Origin: Hymenobacter pini | GTDB taxonomy: Bacteria; Bacteroidota; Bacteroidia; Cytophagales; Hymenobacteraceae | Assembly: GCF_020421205.1 (NCBI RefSeq) | Contig: NZ_JAIZZH010000006.1 | Coordinates: 214,085-278,084, forward strand | Direction: 5' to 3' | DNA: 64,000 nt | Part shown: positions 44,019 to 53,617 of the stretch, piece by piece | How the letters are laid out: each line of letters opens with the position of its first letter | Numbering within the stretch: the first letter of the stretch is position 1 | Translations under genes and position numbers: made by a program | The notes under the pieces: model-generated | The model's database searches: none | What the model saw: the letters and a program-made list of their open reading frames with translations, nothing else | Told to the model about the DNA's origin: nothing

Positions 44019-44942
44019 ATGGAAGATTATAATAAAGTAATAGAGTCGCTGGGGGTTCGCTACATTAAAGCGAAAAACCTGGTGCTACAGCAGCCCTTCA
44101 CGGTGAAAAACTCCTACGATGTAGGCAACAACCTGATTCTGCTGCATAAGGGCCGTATTTCTTTCGGCGAAGAAGACCAGGCGGTGGAGGAAGGCGAAAT
44201 GCTGTTCATTCCCGGTGGCCGTGCTACCAAGGTGACTTACGGCGAGTCATCGAGCAAGAGCATCACCAACGACGACCTGATTACCAATAAGGACAAGTTC
44301 TTCCACTCCAATTCCGACCTCGACCTGATTGGCGACGCCGAGGAAAGCCACTCGTTCGTGAGCTTCGAGGCCAAGGTGTTCGACTCGGTGAACTTCTTCG
44401 CCTCGCTGGATGTGCCGGCCTTCCTCATAACCGGCAACTCCAAGCTGGCGAACTTAGTGATTAAGGTAGTGGAGGAGAGCCTGCAGGAATTGCCCGGCCG
44501 CGAGCGGCTGATTACGATTTACACCGAGAATATTGTGGTGGAAATCGTGCGCTACATCCTGAAAAACAAGATGTTCGTGGAGCAGCTGGCTACCAACAGC
44601 ACCTACTTCAAGGACCCCCGCCTCATCGACCTGTTCAACTACATCAAGGAGAACATCGGCGGCGACCTGTCGAACAAGGTGCTGTCGGGCGTGGCTAACG
44701 TGTCGGAAGATTACGTGGGGCAGTACTTCAAGATGCTCACCGGCATCAACCCGCAGGACTACATCGAATACCAGCGTATGGAGCGCGCCGTGTTCCTGCT
44801 GCGCACCACCAAGAAGAGCATCCGCGACATCGGGAAGGAAGTGGGCTACAAGGATACCGCGTACTTCTGCCGCCGCTTCAAGATGATGTTCGGTATTCCG
44901 GCCGGTAAAATGCGCCGCCGCGAATCGGCCATGAACATCTAA
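44019..44942 (+). CDS. AraC family transcriptional regulator
   Basis: 307 residues: an N-terminal cupin-like sensing part (GNNLILLHKGRISFGEEDQ... EGEMLFIPGG), a helical middle, and a C-terminal pair of HTH motifs (VANVSEDYVGQYFKMLTG; SIRDIGKEVGYKDTAYFCRRFK). The RFK-x-MFG-IPAGKMRRR end is typical of AraC. Its targets are unknown. A TTATTTTGC at 43947-43955 may be its -7 box. It ends just before a perfect 22-bp hairpin. Confidence 0.9.
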   Translation: MEDYNKVIESLGVRYIKAKNLVLQQPFTVKNSYDVGNNLILLHKGRISFGEEDQAVEEGEMLFIPGGRATKVTYGESSSKSITNDDLITNKDKFFHSNSDLDLIGDAEESHSFVSFEAKVFDSVNFFASLDVPAFLITGNSKLANLVIKVVEESLQELPGRERLITIYTENIVVEIVRYILKNKMFVEQLATNSTYFKDPRLIDLFNYIKENIGGDLSNKVLSGVANVSEDYVGQYFKMLTGINPQDYIEYQRMERAVFLLRTTKKSIRDIGKEVGYKDTAYFCRRFKMMFGIPAGKMRRRESAMNI

Positions 44943-44993
44943 TCATGGACTCAGACGGATTTTTCGAATTACACGGATTCCGTAAGTCGCTAT

Positions 44994-45041
44994 ACAAAGA
45001 CAAGGCCGCCACTCCCGTTGGAGTGGCGGCCTTGTCTTTGT
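44994..45041. terminator. Perfect 22-bp hairpin between convergent genes
   Basis: Arms 44994-45015 and 45020-45041 are exact complements with a 4-base loop. It serves the AraC gene and possibly the converging synthase gene. Confidence 0.8.
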
Positions 45042-45081
45042 AGGAAATGCGAGAGTAGTATCGGTGTGCTGCTCTGGGGAG

Positions 45082-45912
45082 TTATAGCCGGGGAGTAGTA
45101 TTGCCGATGGAGTCGTCCACAAAATCCGATACATCCGATTCCATCCGGGAAAATCCGTGCTCTTGATTAAACTGGTGTACCGTGCGCGACATTTCAGCCA
45201 GAAAATCGGGGTCTTTCTCGATGTGGTTGCCGATAACGATGACGTCGGCCCCGGCGGCCAGGGCGGCGTGGGCCTTTTCGGTGGTGTTGATGCCGCCGCC
45301 CACTAGCAGCGGAACGTCTACGGCTTGGCGCACGGCCTGAATCATGGCCGCCGACACGGGGTACATGGCGCCGCTGCCGCCGTCGAGGTACATCAGGCGC
45401 AGGCCCAGCTGCTCGCCGGCCATGGCCGTACAGGCGGCAATGCTGGGCTTATCGTAGGGCAGGGGCGTAGTGCCGCTGATGTAGCTGGCCGTGGTTTGGC
45501 GGCCGGTATCCACCAGCATGTAGCCGGTGGGCAGAATCTGGAGGCTGCTGGCCCGCAGCAGGGGGGCCGCCAGTACGTGCTGGCCGATGAGAAACTCCGG
45601 GTTGCGGCCCGAAATCAGGGATAGTAGCAGAATGCCATCGGCCTGGGCATCGAGGTGCAGGCTATGGCTGGGAAACAGCAGCACTGGCACCGTTGAACGG
45701 CTCTTGATAAAACGAATGAGGGCAGCCTGATGCGCACTCGTCACCAGGCTGCCACCCACAAAAAAGTACTCTACTGCGTGTTGCTCACTGAGCTCCAGGA
45801 TACGCTGGCACCCGGCTTCGTCCAGATTGTCGGGGTCGAGCAGGACGGCCAGGGACTTCTGGCCGCGCATCCGGCGCTTGTTCAGGGCATCATGCAGGCT
45901 GGTGAGGCGCAT
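45082..45912 (-). CDS. PcrB-type geranylgeranyl/heptaprenyl-glyceryl phosphate synthase
   Basis: Attaches a polyprenyl chain to sn-glycerol-1-phosphate by an ether bond. From ATG at 45910-45912 the TIM-barrel has LLDPDN (24-29), FVGGSLVT (51-58), LLFPS (78-82), SGRNPEFLIG (101-110), the YLDGGSGA phosphate loop and LLVGGGI. Archaeal and Bacteroidota/Firmicutes members share these. The ATG lies inside the preceding gene (23-base overlap), so translation is coupled. The prenyl donor could come from the synthase at 2.6 kb. A longer start at 46038 has no family match. Confidence 0.9.
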   Translation of the reverse strand: MRLTSLHDALNKRRMRGQKSLAVLLDPDNLDEAGCQRILELSEQHAVEYFFVGGSLVTSAHQAALIRFIKSRSTVPVLLFPSHSLHLDAQADGILLLSLISGRNPEFLIGQHVLAAPLLRASSLQILPTGYMLVDTGRQTTASYISGTTPLPYDKPSIAACTAMAGEQLGLRLMYLDGGSGAMYPVSAAMIQAVRQAVDVPLLVGGGINTTEKAHAALAAGADVIVIGNHIEKDPDFLAEMSRTVHQFNQEHGFSRMESDVSDFVDDSIGNTTPRL

Positions 45913-46633
45913 CCGCGTCGTCGTGGTGATAAGTAAAGTCGATATCCTTGGTTTCAGGCTCCGCATGTTGCGGGCTTGCCGTTGCAAGGTCGGGATTTTT
46001 GAGGATTGGCAAGTACTCCCCGGCCTTCTTCGCCACATAAGCCATCAGTACGGCCGAGGCCTGCGCTACCAGCATCTTGCCAGTGTCAGACTGGAGGAAC
46101 GATTTCACGGCCGATGCTAGGATAGACGAGGCCTCACCGGACTGAGGCTGGGGCTCGGGACGGTATGCCCGCACGGGCAACGACGCAGCGGCGGCCGAAG
46201 CGGTTGGCTGAAACGGGTCGGCATCGGTGTGGTACACGTCGGGGGCAATGTCGGCCCGTTCCGAAGCGGGGTGCGTGTGTGTCCGGCCTCGGTCGAACTG
46301 GTGATGACCGGAGCCAAAGCCCAAGTCGTCGGCAATGGCAGTGTCGGCGGCAGTGGTGGCCGGGCGGCGGGAGCGAGGACCGGGCTTAAGGTGGCGGTTA
46401 TATTCCTGGTCCCGGGCAGCTAGCTCCTTTTTGTGCTTGCGGCCGCTCAGGGCCTTGCTCAGCAGCCAAGCACCGCCCAGAATACCGGCTCCAATGGCCA
46501 CGTATTTGCTCACCTCCTGGGTTTTTGCCTTGATTTCCTCTACGTCGCCCAGCAGGGCACGCTCGTATTCCAGCTTCTGGCGCTCCAGAAACTCCTTCTC
46601 ATCTTCAAACAACGGGTTATGCAGGTCGGCCAT
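45890..46633 (-). CDS. Hypothetical protein with one membrane helix and a Pro/His-rich middle
   Basis: 247 residues: a charged coil (about 10-42), one hydrophobic helix (VAIGAGILGGAWLLSKAL), a long disordered basic middle, and a second hydrophobic helix near 175-205 (ASAVKSFLQSDTGKMLVAQASAVLMAYVAKKAG). No family is recognised. It lies between the holin-like gene (7 bases upstream) and the prenylglyceryl-phosphate synthase (overlapping), so the three form an operon. Confidence 0.75.
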   Translation of the reverse strand: MADLHNPLFEDEKEFLERQKLEYERALLGDVEEIKAKTQEVSKYVAIGAGILGGAWLLSKALSGRKHKKELAARDQEYNRHLKPGPRSRRPATTAADTAIADDLGFGSGHHQFDRGRTHTHPASERADIAPDVYHTDADPFQPTASAAAASLPVRAYRPEPQPQSGEASSILASAVKSFLQSDTGKMLVAQASAVLMAYVAKKAGEYLPILKNPDLATASPQHAEPETKDIDFTYHHDDADAPHQPA

Positions 46634-46640
46634 GAGTGGG

Positions 46641-47027
46641 TTAGGCTTGGCGTTTGTCGGATTTGTAAATAGTGTTGTTCAGCAGCTTGTCGGCCAGCCC
46701 TTGAAAAAGCTTCTTGTCGACTCCCACCACAAAAATGATGAGGAGCAGCAAATAAAAGCCCGCTACAATACCGAAGCCCCAATACGGGCTATCCAGCACG
46801 TCGTTGAGCAACAGGGCCACGAACAGGTTCAGGAACACGAAAAACAGGAGCCCAATGAGGGCCAGCGTGATACCGTGCACCGTACCCACGAAGGCCGTTT
46901 TTACTTTCTCTTGCGCTTCCAGCCGCACCAAATCAATGCGCGTATCGAGGTAGCCCATTAGGTTGCCCATCAAATTATCGGTGCGGGGCGTTTTGGAGGT
47001 GTCGTCTTCAGTGGAGAACAAGGCCAT
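46641..47027 (-). CDS. Phage_holin_3_6/DUF1469-like membrane protein
   Basis: 128 residues from ATG at 47025-47027. An N-terminal amphipathic helix (GYLDTRIDLVRLEAQEKV) is followed by two transmembrane helices (about 52-75 and 86-105). This matches the actinobacterial/Bacteroidota holin-superfamily layout. There are no phage genes nearby, so it is probably a housekeeping membrane protein. It is the first gene of the minus-strand cluster that ends in the ether-lipid synthase. Confidence 0.75.
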   Translation of the reverse strand: MALFSTEDDTSKTPRTDNLMGNLMGYLDTRIDLVRLEAQEKVKTAFVGTVHGITLALIGLLFFVFLNLFVALLLNDVLDSPYWGFGIVAGFYLLLLIIFVVGVDKKLFQGLADKLLNNTIYKSDKRQA

Positions 47028-47171
47028 AGGGAGAGAATTTGCGGAAAACAATGTTACAGGTGCACCAGCTCCAAGCCGGCAGATTACCAGTTTCACAGTA
47101 GCAACCTCTTACGGAAAAGGCCATACGATGTCTGAAAATTGCCGTACTTTTAACTATATACCCCTTTCCCG

Positions 47172-48344
47172 TTGAGTCAGAATCACTACCAGGTATTAGG
47201 AGTTGCAGCATCGGCGTCGGCTCAGGATATCAAACGGGCATATAAGCGGCTGGCGGTGCAATACCACCCCGATAAGCACGGGGGCAGCACGCTGTATGAG
47301 GAGCTATTCAAGGCGGTAGCGCTGGCTTACCGGGTATTAAGCGACCCAGGCCGCCGGGCGCAGTACGATTATCAGCTGCAGCTGGCCGCGCGCCGGGCCG
47401 CGGAGGAGCAGCAGCGGCAACAGTACCGGCAGCATAGCCAGCGGGTGTACGGCGTACCAATGCCGCCGCCGGCTCCCCTGCGCACCCGCCCACCGGCGGG
47501 TTCGCACGAGCGGCACTACCGGCCTATTCCCCGGCAAAAAGTGCGCTTCACCCGCCGCGACTATTGGGTAACGGCCTTAGCCGGCTTGGGCTTTCTACTG
47601 TTTATTCTGTCGGTGAAGGTGACGATGGACCACGTATCAGGGGTGCGTAACTACGAGCGGGGTGTAGCGGCCTTCGCGCAGCGCAACTTTGAGGGGGCAC
47701 ACAGCTACTTTACCGACGCCCTGCATTTCAAGCCCGGCTACGAGCCGGCCCTGCGACGGCGCGGTGAGGTGGAGCAGTTGATGCAGCATGACTACGAAGC
47801 GGCCCTGCGCGACTACACAGCCGCCCTGCAAACCGGAGACGCCGCTCGTCCCGGTGTGCTTTGGCTACGCGTGGGCCAGTGCCGGGCCCGGTTGCGCCAG
47901 CCAACGGCCGCGCAGCACGCCTACCAGAAAGCCTTGCAGCAGGATAGCACCCTGGTCCGGGCCGGCTTGCTGCGCGGCGAATACCTGTTATTTGAAAAGC
48001 AGCAGTTTGCGCCTGCCGCCGCGTTGTTCAGCCAAAGTTTGCGGCACACCCAGGATCAAGCGCAGCTGCAGGCCCGGCTCCTGACGTTTCGGGGGTTGGC
48101 CTGGCTGAAACTGCAGCGCTTCGATGCTGCGCAGAGCGACTTTTGGGATGTGCTGACCATTACTCCGCGCAGTGGACAGGTGTATTTTCTGCTTGGCCGG
48201 GTAGCTCAGCAGCAACGCTCGGAAAGAGCCTGCGAATATTTTCAGAAAGCGGTGCTACAAGGCTACGAGTTTGCCCGTGCTGCGCAGGATACTACCTGCA
48301 CCGGTAGCAAGCCAAGCACTGCGCCAGCAACTGCCAGTAAATAA
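47172..48344 (+). CDS. DnaJ-domain protein with membrane helix and TPRs
   Basis: 390 residues from a TTG that starts the J-domain at once (SQNHYQVLGV). The HPD motif at 32-34 (YHPDKHGG) stimulates Hsp70 ATPase. A Gln/Arg/Pro-rich linker (about 75-128) leads to one transmembrane helix (about 135-152), then TPR units to the end. It probably recruits DnaK to the membrane. The TTG start is supported by the domain boundary. A TACTTTTA at about 47144 may be its -7 box. Orientation is divergent from the holin-like gene. Confidence 0.85.
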   Translation: MSQNHYQVLGVAASASAQDIKRAYKRLAVQYHPDKHGGSTLYEELFKAVALAYRVLSDPGRRAQYDYQLQLAARRAAEEQQRQQYRQHSQRVYGVPMPPPAPLRTRPPAGSHERHYRPIPRQKVRFTRRDYWVTALAGLGFLLFILSVKVTMDHVSGVRNYERGVAAFAQRNFEGAHSYFTDALHFKPGYEPALRRRGEVEQLMQHDYEAALRDYTAALQTGDAARPGVLWLRVGQCRARLRQPTAAQHAYQKALQQDSTLVRAGLLRGEYLLFEKQQFAPAAALFSQSLRHTQDQAQLQARLLTFRGLAWLKLQRFDAAQSDFWDVLTITPRSGQVYFLLGRVAQQQRSERACEYFQKAVLQGYEFARAAQDTTCTGSKPSTAPATASK

Positions 48345-48378
48345 AAAAGGCCCTCTCCGCGTCCGGAAAAGGCCTTTT
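48345..48378 (+). terminator. Terminator at the DnaJ-gene stop
   Basis: AAAAGGCC (48345-48352) pairs with GGCCTTTT (48371-48378); the A-tract begins inside the stop codon region. Confidence 0.7.
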
Positions 48379-48482
48379 ACTAAATAAAATATTGATAAGG
48401 AGTGTGGTGGAATAGGGGGATATGATACCGTTTCAGCTATAAGACCGGTATTGGAGAAAATACCCCTAACGAAGCTCAACAA

Positions 48483-49988
48483 TTATTTATCCCACCACAC
48501 AGGAGTCGTCAGCAGGTCGGGGCCCTGGCGGCTCACGGCCTGCTGATAGGCAGTCGTATTCAGGCGCTGCTCAATGCTGGGGTAGCGGAGCCGGCGAGGT
48601 ACCTGGCCATTTGTTTCGCCCAGGCTCTGGCCAGGGCGCAGGCGCGGAAAACCAGTGCGACGATACTCGGCAAACGCCTCAAATCCGTTGTGCCCGAATA
48701 GGGAAAGCCATTTCTGGGTAATAATCTGCTCCAGGGCCCGGCCGGGCTCGTATTGAACACCGGGCTGTTGCAGATAGGTGGTAGCCGCTGCAGGAGAGGT
48801 AACGCCCGCTAAAAGCAGGGCCTCGCGCACACCGGCGTTGTACCAGCTTTCGGCGCTGCCCGTAGCGTCCCAGCCCCGCAGGCAGGCCTCCGCCCGCAGA
48901 AAACACACTTCGGCATAAGTCAGCAGGTTCTGGTCATTGTTGGGTGACTGGTAGCGCTGGCCGCCCTGGCTGAAGTTATCCGGATTGTACTCGGCCAGAG
49001 TTAATTGCGTAACAGAAAGCCCATTGGGCATACCAGCCCACGTAGATGTAGTGCCCGCTAGTGGAGCCGCAAATACCGGCAGACGTGGGTCACGGTACCG
49101 AACCAAATACTCAATAAGCGTAGCGCTAATACGGCAATCATTGAATCCTAGTATCGTGGCAAGCGGGTTCTGGTTGATGCGGACGCTGCCGCCGGTGTTT
49201 CGCATAACCGCCGATTCGGGCCCGCTCTGCATAACGCCGGCTGCTAAGGCGGCCCGCACTTGCGTGGCGGCTAAACTAGGGTCTGCCTCTGACAGGCGCA
49301 TGGCCATGCGCAGGCGCAACGAATTAGCAAATTGCTTCCAACGAAGATTGGCCGCTGCCACCGTGGTAACCCGATTTACGGCCTGAGGATTGGCATACAG
49401 CAAATCGGCCGGCCCAAAGTTCTCAGTCTTGGTATCGTCGAGGGCTGCTGCTGCTTCGGCCAGCTCGCGTAGTATACTGGTATAAATGGCAGCCTGGGCA
49501 TCGTAAGTGGGCTGCGTGTTGGCGCTGGCACCACCAAATGCGGCCGTGTACGGAATATCTCCCCAGTAATCCGTCATGCGCTGGAACAGGAACGCCCGCC
49601 AGATGCGGGCCTGGCTGAGGCGGTTTACCTGGGTTGGATCATCCTGCACCAACCGGATGGCCTGCTGCAGATCCATACCGTAGCCAGTGTAGAAATGGTC
49701 CCAAAACTTGCTAGCCCACTGGTCGTTGCTCTCGTACCGATCCGTATTCACTTCCGGCTTGGAATTGGCAAAATACTGAACCCAGAGGTTGGCGTGCAGG
49801 TGCTCGCCAACCTCAAAGTCACTATCGTAAAGGGTGCCGTACTTCAACGCCCGGGAAAAGAGCTCATCGGGTGTAACGGTGGTAATAGTGGTCGGATCGG
49901 TATTGATGTCCGCAAAACGGTCGGTGCAGGCTGTTAGCACCAGCATACCCGTGATGGGCAACGCCCGCCGAAAAAACCAGAACCTCAT
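48483..49988 (-). CDS. SusD/RagB family (SusD-like) outer-membrane lipoprotein
   Basis: Surface lipoprotein that caps the SusC transporter and binds the nutrient. 501 residues with a lipobox VLTAC (about Cys21) and the SusD opening FADINTDPTTITTVTPDELF. Helical repeats follow, and the end is typical (TAYQQAVSRQGPDLLTTPVWWDK, in two parts). It lies 3 bases downstream of susC on the same strand. The nutrient is unknown because no hydrolase or sugar enzyme is in the cassette. Confidence 0.92.
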   Translation of the reverse strand: MRFWFFRRALPITGMLVLTACTDRFADINTDPTTITTVTPDELFSRALKYGTLYDSDFEVGEHLHANLWVQYFANSKPEVNTDRYESNDQWASKFWDHFYTGYGMDLQQAIRLVQDDPTQVNRLSQARIWRAFLFQRMTDYWGDIPYTAAFGGASANTQPTYDAQAAIYTSILRELAEAAAALDDTKTENFGPADLLYANPQAVNRVTTVAAANLRWKQFANSLRLRMAMRLSEADPSLAATQVRAALAAGVMQSGPESAVMRNTGGSVRINQNPLATILGFNDCRISATLIEYLVRYRDPRLPVFAAPLAGTTSTWAGMPNGLSVTQLTLAEYNPDNFSQGGQRYQSPNNDQNLLTYAEVCFLRAEACLRGWDATGSAESWYNAGVREALLLAGVTSPAAATTYLQQPGVQYEPGRALEQIITQKWLSLFGHNGFEAFAEYRRTGFPRLRPGQSLGETNGQVPRRLRYPSIEQRLNTTAYQQAVSRQGPDLLTTPVWWDK

Positions 49989-49991
49989 ACC

Positions 49992-52900
49992 TCAGAACTC
50001 CAACGTCAAGTAATAACCCAGGCTGCGACTATGCGGGTAAGCGCCCGACTCAATGCCCTGCGCCAAACTCAAATTATACGCCGACTCGGGGTCGAAGCCC
50101 TGGGTGGCGCGGTACAAAAAGGCCAGGTTGCGGGCGGTGAGGGCAATGCTGGCGCTACGCAGCCGCCCTACTTTGGCTACCCAGGTGGCGGGCAGTTGGT
50201 AGGTCAAGCTCAGCTCCCGCAGTTTTACAAAGGAGGCATCGTACACGAATGGTTCCGAAGCGCTGGCTAAGCGGGCCCAATACAGCTGCGGGTCAACGTA
50301 CCGGCTGCTGGGCGTGTAGCTACCATCCGGGTTCTGCACCACGCCTTCCACTAGTAGCCCGCCGGTGGGCGTCCAGTTCTCGGGCGTTACACCAGCGGCC
50401 AGGCGGGCATCTTCGGAGGCGTACCAGCCCGCGCGCCCGGCCAGGGTGGCGCGGGTGTTGCCGAAGGCCGTAGCCTGTTGCTGCGTTACGGAGTAAATAG
50501 CGCCGCCCCAGCGAGCGTCGAGCAGGGCGTATAAGCGGAATTGCCGGAAGCGCACTTCGTTGGCAAATCCCCCAAACCACTTCGGCTGAAAATTGCCTAG
50601 CCGCTCCATGGTGGCCAGGGGCTGCAGCGGGAGGCCATTGGCACCCAGTAGCAGGCGGCCATCGGGGGCGCGGCGGAGCCGGGTGCCGTACAAGTCGCCG
50701 AAGGGCTGCCCGACGCGCGCTACTACGGCTACGTTATTGGACTCTGCGCCCAGCAGATACGTTTCATCGGTGGAGCCAAGCCGGACTACCTTGGAGCGGT
50801 TAGCAGCCCAGTTGAGTGTAGTCGTCCAGCCAAAGCTACTCCCCAGTTGCAACGGGGTGGCCGTGGCCGTTAGCTCTATGCCTTGGTTTTGAATATTACC
50901 AGCGTTGATGAGCTGAGTACGGAACCCGGAGGAAGGCGCTATGGGAACGGCCGTTACTTGGTTGTAGGTGTTGGTTCGGTAAACGGTAACATCCAGCGCC
51001 GCCCGGTTATGGCTGAAAACCAGCTCAGAACCTAACTCTACGCTACGGGTAATCTGGGGCTTCAGGTTTAGCGGGGCCAGCTGGTCCTGCAAGCTGGCAA
51101 ACGGCTGATCCAGGTGCGAGGAGCCTACACCCGGTGCTTCCGTCATGCCCGAGGTGCTGGTATCGTACTTGGTGGTTAACTCATACGGGCCGGCTCCCTT
51201 ACCAACCCGCGCCCACGAGGCCCGGAGCTTACCCTGCGTCAGCCAGTCAGACTGCATCCCCAGCAAATCGGTATAGACCACGGCCAGCGAAGTGCTGGGG
51301 TAGAAGTACGACCAGTTGCCCTTTGGCAGCGTCGAGTCCCAATCGTTGCGGCCGGTTAGCTCCAGAAAAACAACGTTGCGGTAGTCTACCTGGGCCCGGC
51401 CGTACAGCGACTGGACCTCCATGCGGGAAAAGGCATACACGGGGCTGGCCGTAGCCAGGTTGGCCAGCGCGAATACGTTGGGCTTTACGAATCCCTGGCC
51501 GGTAATGCCTTTGGTTTCGCTGCGTTTCTGCAACAGGTTGCCAAACAGCTGCCCCGTAAACTGCCACGCGGCACCTACGCGGCGCTGCCCATTCAGAATA
51601 AAGTCCAGATTATCTTCCCGGGCAATTATCTTGGAAGAGCCCAGCCCACCTCGGTCGGGAACGGCGGTAGAGTTCCAGGAAGTGTAGCTGGCGTATCGGT
51701 AGCCTAGGTCGGTGGTGTATCGGTCGGTGCCGGCGCGCACCTGCAGCCATAGATTGTCGGCAAACGTGTAGCGCACCCGGGCCGAGCCGTTGAGCCGGTG
51801 CTGCACCATGGTGTTGGTATTCAGGTACGCTGCCCAGTAAGGGTTTTGCCGGCTGGTGGTCTGCGACGGAAACAGCGGGTTCTGGTTCCAGACGATAGGC
51901 TGGAGGTTGAAGTCGTTACGGTACGGCTGCAGGTCGTCTAGGTCGATGCTGCGGGGCATCACGGCAAACTGCGTCATCACATTATCAGGATGAGCGGCCA
52001 GCATAGGACGGTTGAAGCCATTTGTGAATACATACGCTGCCTTCACCTCTGCTACCGCGCGGGGTGTTAGGTGGGTAGCGCTGCGGGCCGTAATAAAGTC
52101 CCGCACGAACAGGCTGTTGGGATAGGTGTTACGGTTACGCAGGTCCGTAACGGCAATGCGCAGGCTTTGCCCGCCGGAGCCGGCCCGCAACGCTACGGAG
52201 TTGGTAGTGGTGAATCCCGTCCGAAAAAAATTCCGGGGATTACCGGGCTGGGGCAGGAACGGTTTTACCTGGTTGTTCCAGTGTCTCACCAACTGCCCCG
52301 TCATGCGGGGGCCCCAGCTGCCCACCGTTGTACCGGCCATCTGCACCTGGGGGTAGCCATCCGGAGTTAGCTGTAACTGCCCAGTGGCATCCGTAAGAAA
52401 GTGGCCCTGCTGTCCCTGGCCATATTCGTTCTGATAATCAGCCAGCAACTGTACCCGGTCGAAGGTGGTGTTGGAGCTGACAGATACGCCCAGGCCCTGC
52501 CCGCCTTGCTTGGTGGTAATGATAAGAGCCCCATTGGAAGCCCGGTTGCCGTACAGCGCGGCGGCGTTGCCCCCCTTCAGCACCGAAATAGATTCAATAT
52601 CCTCGGAATTGATGGTGGAAAGCCCGTCGCCGGAGTCAAAGCCCCCCAAGCGGGTGGGTTGAAGCAGGCTACGGTTGTCAATGGGCACCCCGTCCACCAC
52701 AATCAGCGGGCGGCTGTCACGGGTGAGCGACGTGTAGCCCCGTAGGATAACATTGGTAGAGCCCGCGGGACCCGCAGCGTTACGGCTTACCAGCACGCCC
52801 GCCAAGCGGCCACTCACGGAGTTAACAAAATTTGGTTCCCGGGCAGTTACCAGCTCACTGCCCGGCAGGGTCTGCACGGCGTAGCCCAGGGCCCGGCGCT

Positions 52901-53540
52901 CCTGGGTAAGACCCAGCCCGGTTACCACTACCTCGGCCAAGGCCCGCGCATCGGTCTGGAGCTTCACCTCCAACATGCTTGCCCGGGCAAGCCGCACTTC
53001 CTGCGGAGTAAACCCCAGGGAGCTAACGACAATAATCGAGTCTGTAGGGGTTAGGGGTAGCCGAAAGAGCCCGTCCGCTGATGTGGCGGTGCCTCGCTGG
53101 CTGCCGCGCACTACCACACTGGCGCCCGGCAAAGCAGTACCGGTCTGGCCATCCAGTACCCGGCCCTGCACCACCCGCTCCATGTTGACGGGGGCAGCCG
53201 TTAAAACAATCTGATACCCAATTAAGCGGTAGTTGAGACCCAACGGGGGCAGCAGTTGCCGCAAAACCTGCTCCAGAGGAACATTGGTGACCTGCAGAGC
53301 CGACACCAATTGCTGGGATGCCGGCGCGCTACCATAAATAAACCGATAAGCGGTTTGGCGCTCCAACTCCTGTAACACGGCCGAAAGCGGCTGTTGTTGC
53401 TGTAGCCGGAGGGTTACCAGCGGAGTCTGACTCTGTGCCTGTGCGGCCCCTGTTAGCGCCAAGCTGGCAAGCAGCAGACACGCTCGTTGGCCCGCTGTGC
53501 TTCGCCTATTAACAGGAGCATACAAAGGCGGGCATTTCAT
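49992..53540 (-). CDS. SusC/RagA TonB-dependent outer-membrane transporter with STN domain
   Basis: 1182 residues: signal peptide (about 1-35), an STN domain (about 42-115) for signalling to the anti-sigma factor, a carboxypeptidase-like beta domain (VVQGRVLDGQTGTALPGASV), then plug (LRGYTSLTRDSRPLIVVDGVPIDN, in two parts) and a 22-strand barrel ending in LGYYLTLEF. The STN domain links it to the adjacent FecR and sigma factor: substrate binding outside would switch on the cassette. Length is typical. Confidence 0.95.
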   Translation of the reverse strand: MKCPPLYAPVNRRSTAGQRACLLLASLALTGAAQAQSQTPLVTLRLQQQQPLSAVLQELERQTAYRFIYGSAPASQQLVSALQVTNVPLEQVLRQLLPPLGLNYRLIGYQIVLTAAPVNMERVVQGRVLDGQTGTALPGASVVVRGSQRGTATSADGLFRLPLTPTDSIIVVSSLGFTPQEVRLARASMLEVKLQTDARALAEVVVTGLGLTQERRALGYAVQTLPGSELVTAREPNFVNSVSGRLAGVLVSRNAAGPAGSTNVILRGYTSLTRDSRPLIVVDGVPIDNRSLLQPTRLGGFDSGDGLSTINSEDIESISVLKGGNAAALYGNRASNGALIITTKQGGQGLGVSVSSNTTFDRVQLLADYQNEYGQGQQGHFLTDATGQLQLTPDGYPQVQMAGTTVGSWGPRMTGQLVRHWNNQVKPFLPQPGNPRNFFRTGFTTTNSVALRAGSGGQSLRIAVTDLRNRNTYPNSLFVRDFITARSATHLTPRAVAEVKAAYVFTNGFNRPMLAAHPDNVMTQFAVMPRSIDLDDLQPYRNDFNLQPIVWNQNPLFPSQTTSRQNPYWAAYLNTNTMVQHRLNGSARVRYTFADNLWLQVRAGTDRYTTDLGYRYASYTSWNSTAVPDRGGLGSSKIIAREDNLDFILNGQRRVGAAWQFTGQLFGNLLQKRSETKGITGQGFVKPNVFALANLATASPVYAFSRMEVQSLYGRAQVDYRNVVFLELTGRNDWDSTLPKGNWSYFYPSTSLAVVYTDLLGMQSDWLTQGKLRASWARVGKGAGPYELTTKYDTSTSGMTEAPGVGSSHLDQPFASLQDQLAPLNLKPQITRSVELGSELVFSHNRAALDVTVYRTNTYNQVTAVPIAPSSGFRTQLINAGNIQNQGIELTATATPLQLGSSFGWTTTLNWAANRSKVVRLGSTDETYLLGAESNNVAVVARVGQPFGDLYGTRLRRAPDGRLLLGANGLPLQPLATMERLGNFQPKWFGGFANEVRFRQFRLYALLDARWGGAIYSVTQQQATAFGNTRATLAGRAGWYASEDARLAAGVTPENWTPTGGLLVEGVVQNPDGSYTPSSRYVDPQLYWARLASASEPFVYDASFVKLRELSLTYQLPATWVAKVGRLRSASIALTARNLAFLYRATQGFDPESAYNLSLAQGIESGAYPHSRSLGYYLTLEF

Positions 53541-53617
53541 ACGGACAACAGGATACAGCTAAAGGGCTTTTACCGCGCAATATACGGTAACTACCGGGTT
53601 CAGCAGCAGCTAAGCGC

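Noticed and set aside
46641..47027. Prophage remnant because of the holin-like protein
   Set aside because: No integrase, structural or lysis gene nearby; such proteins are common chromosomal genes in Bacteroidota.
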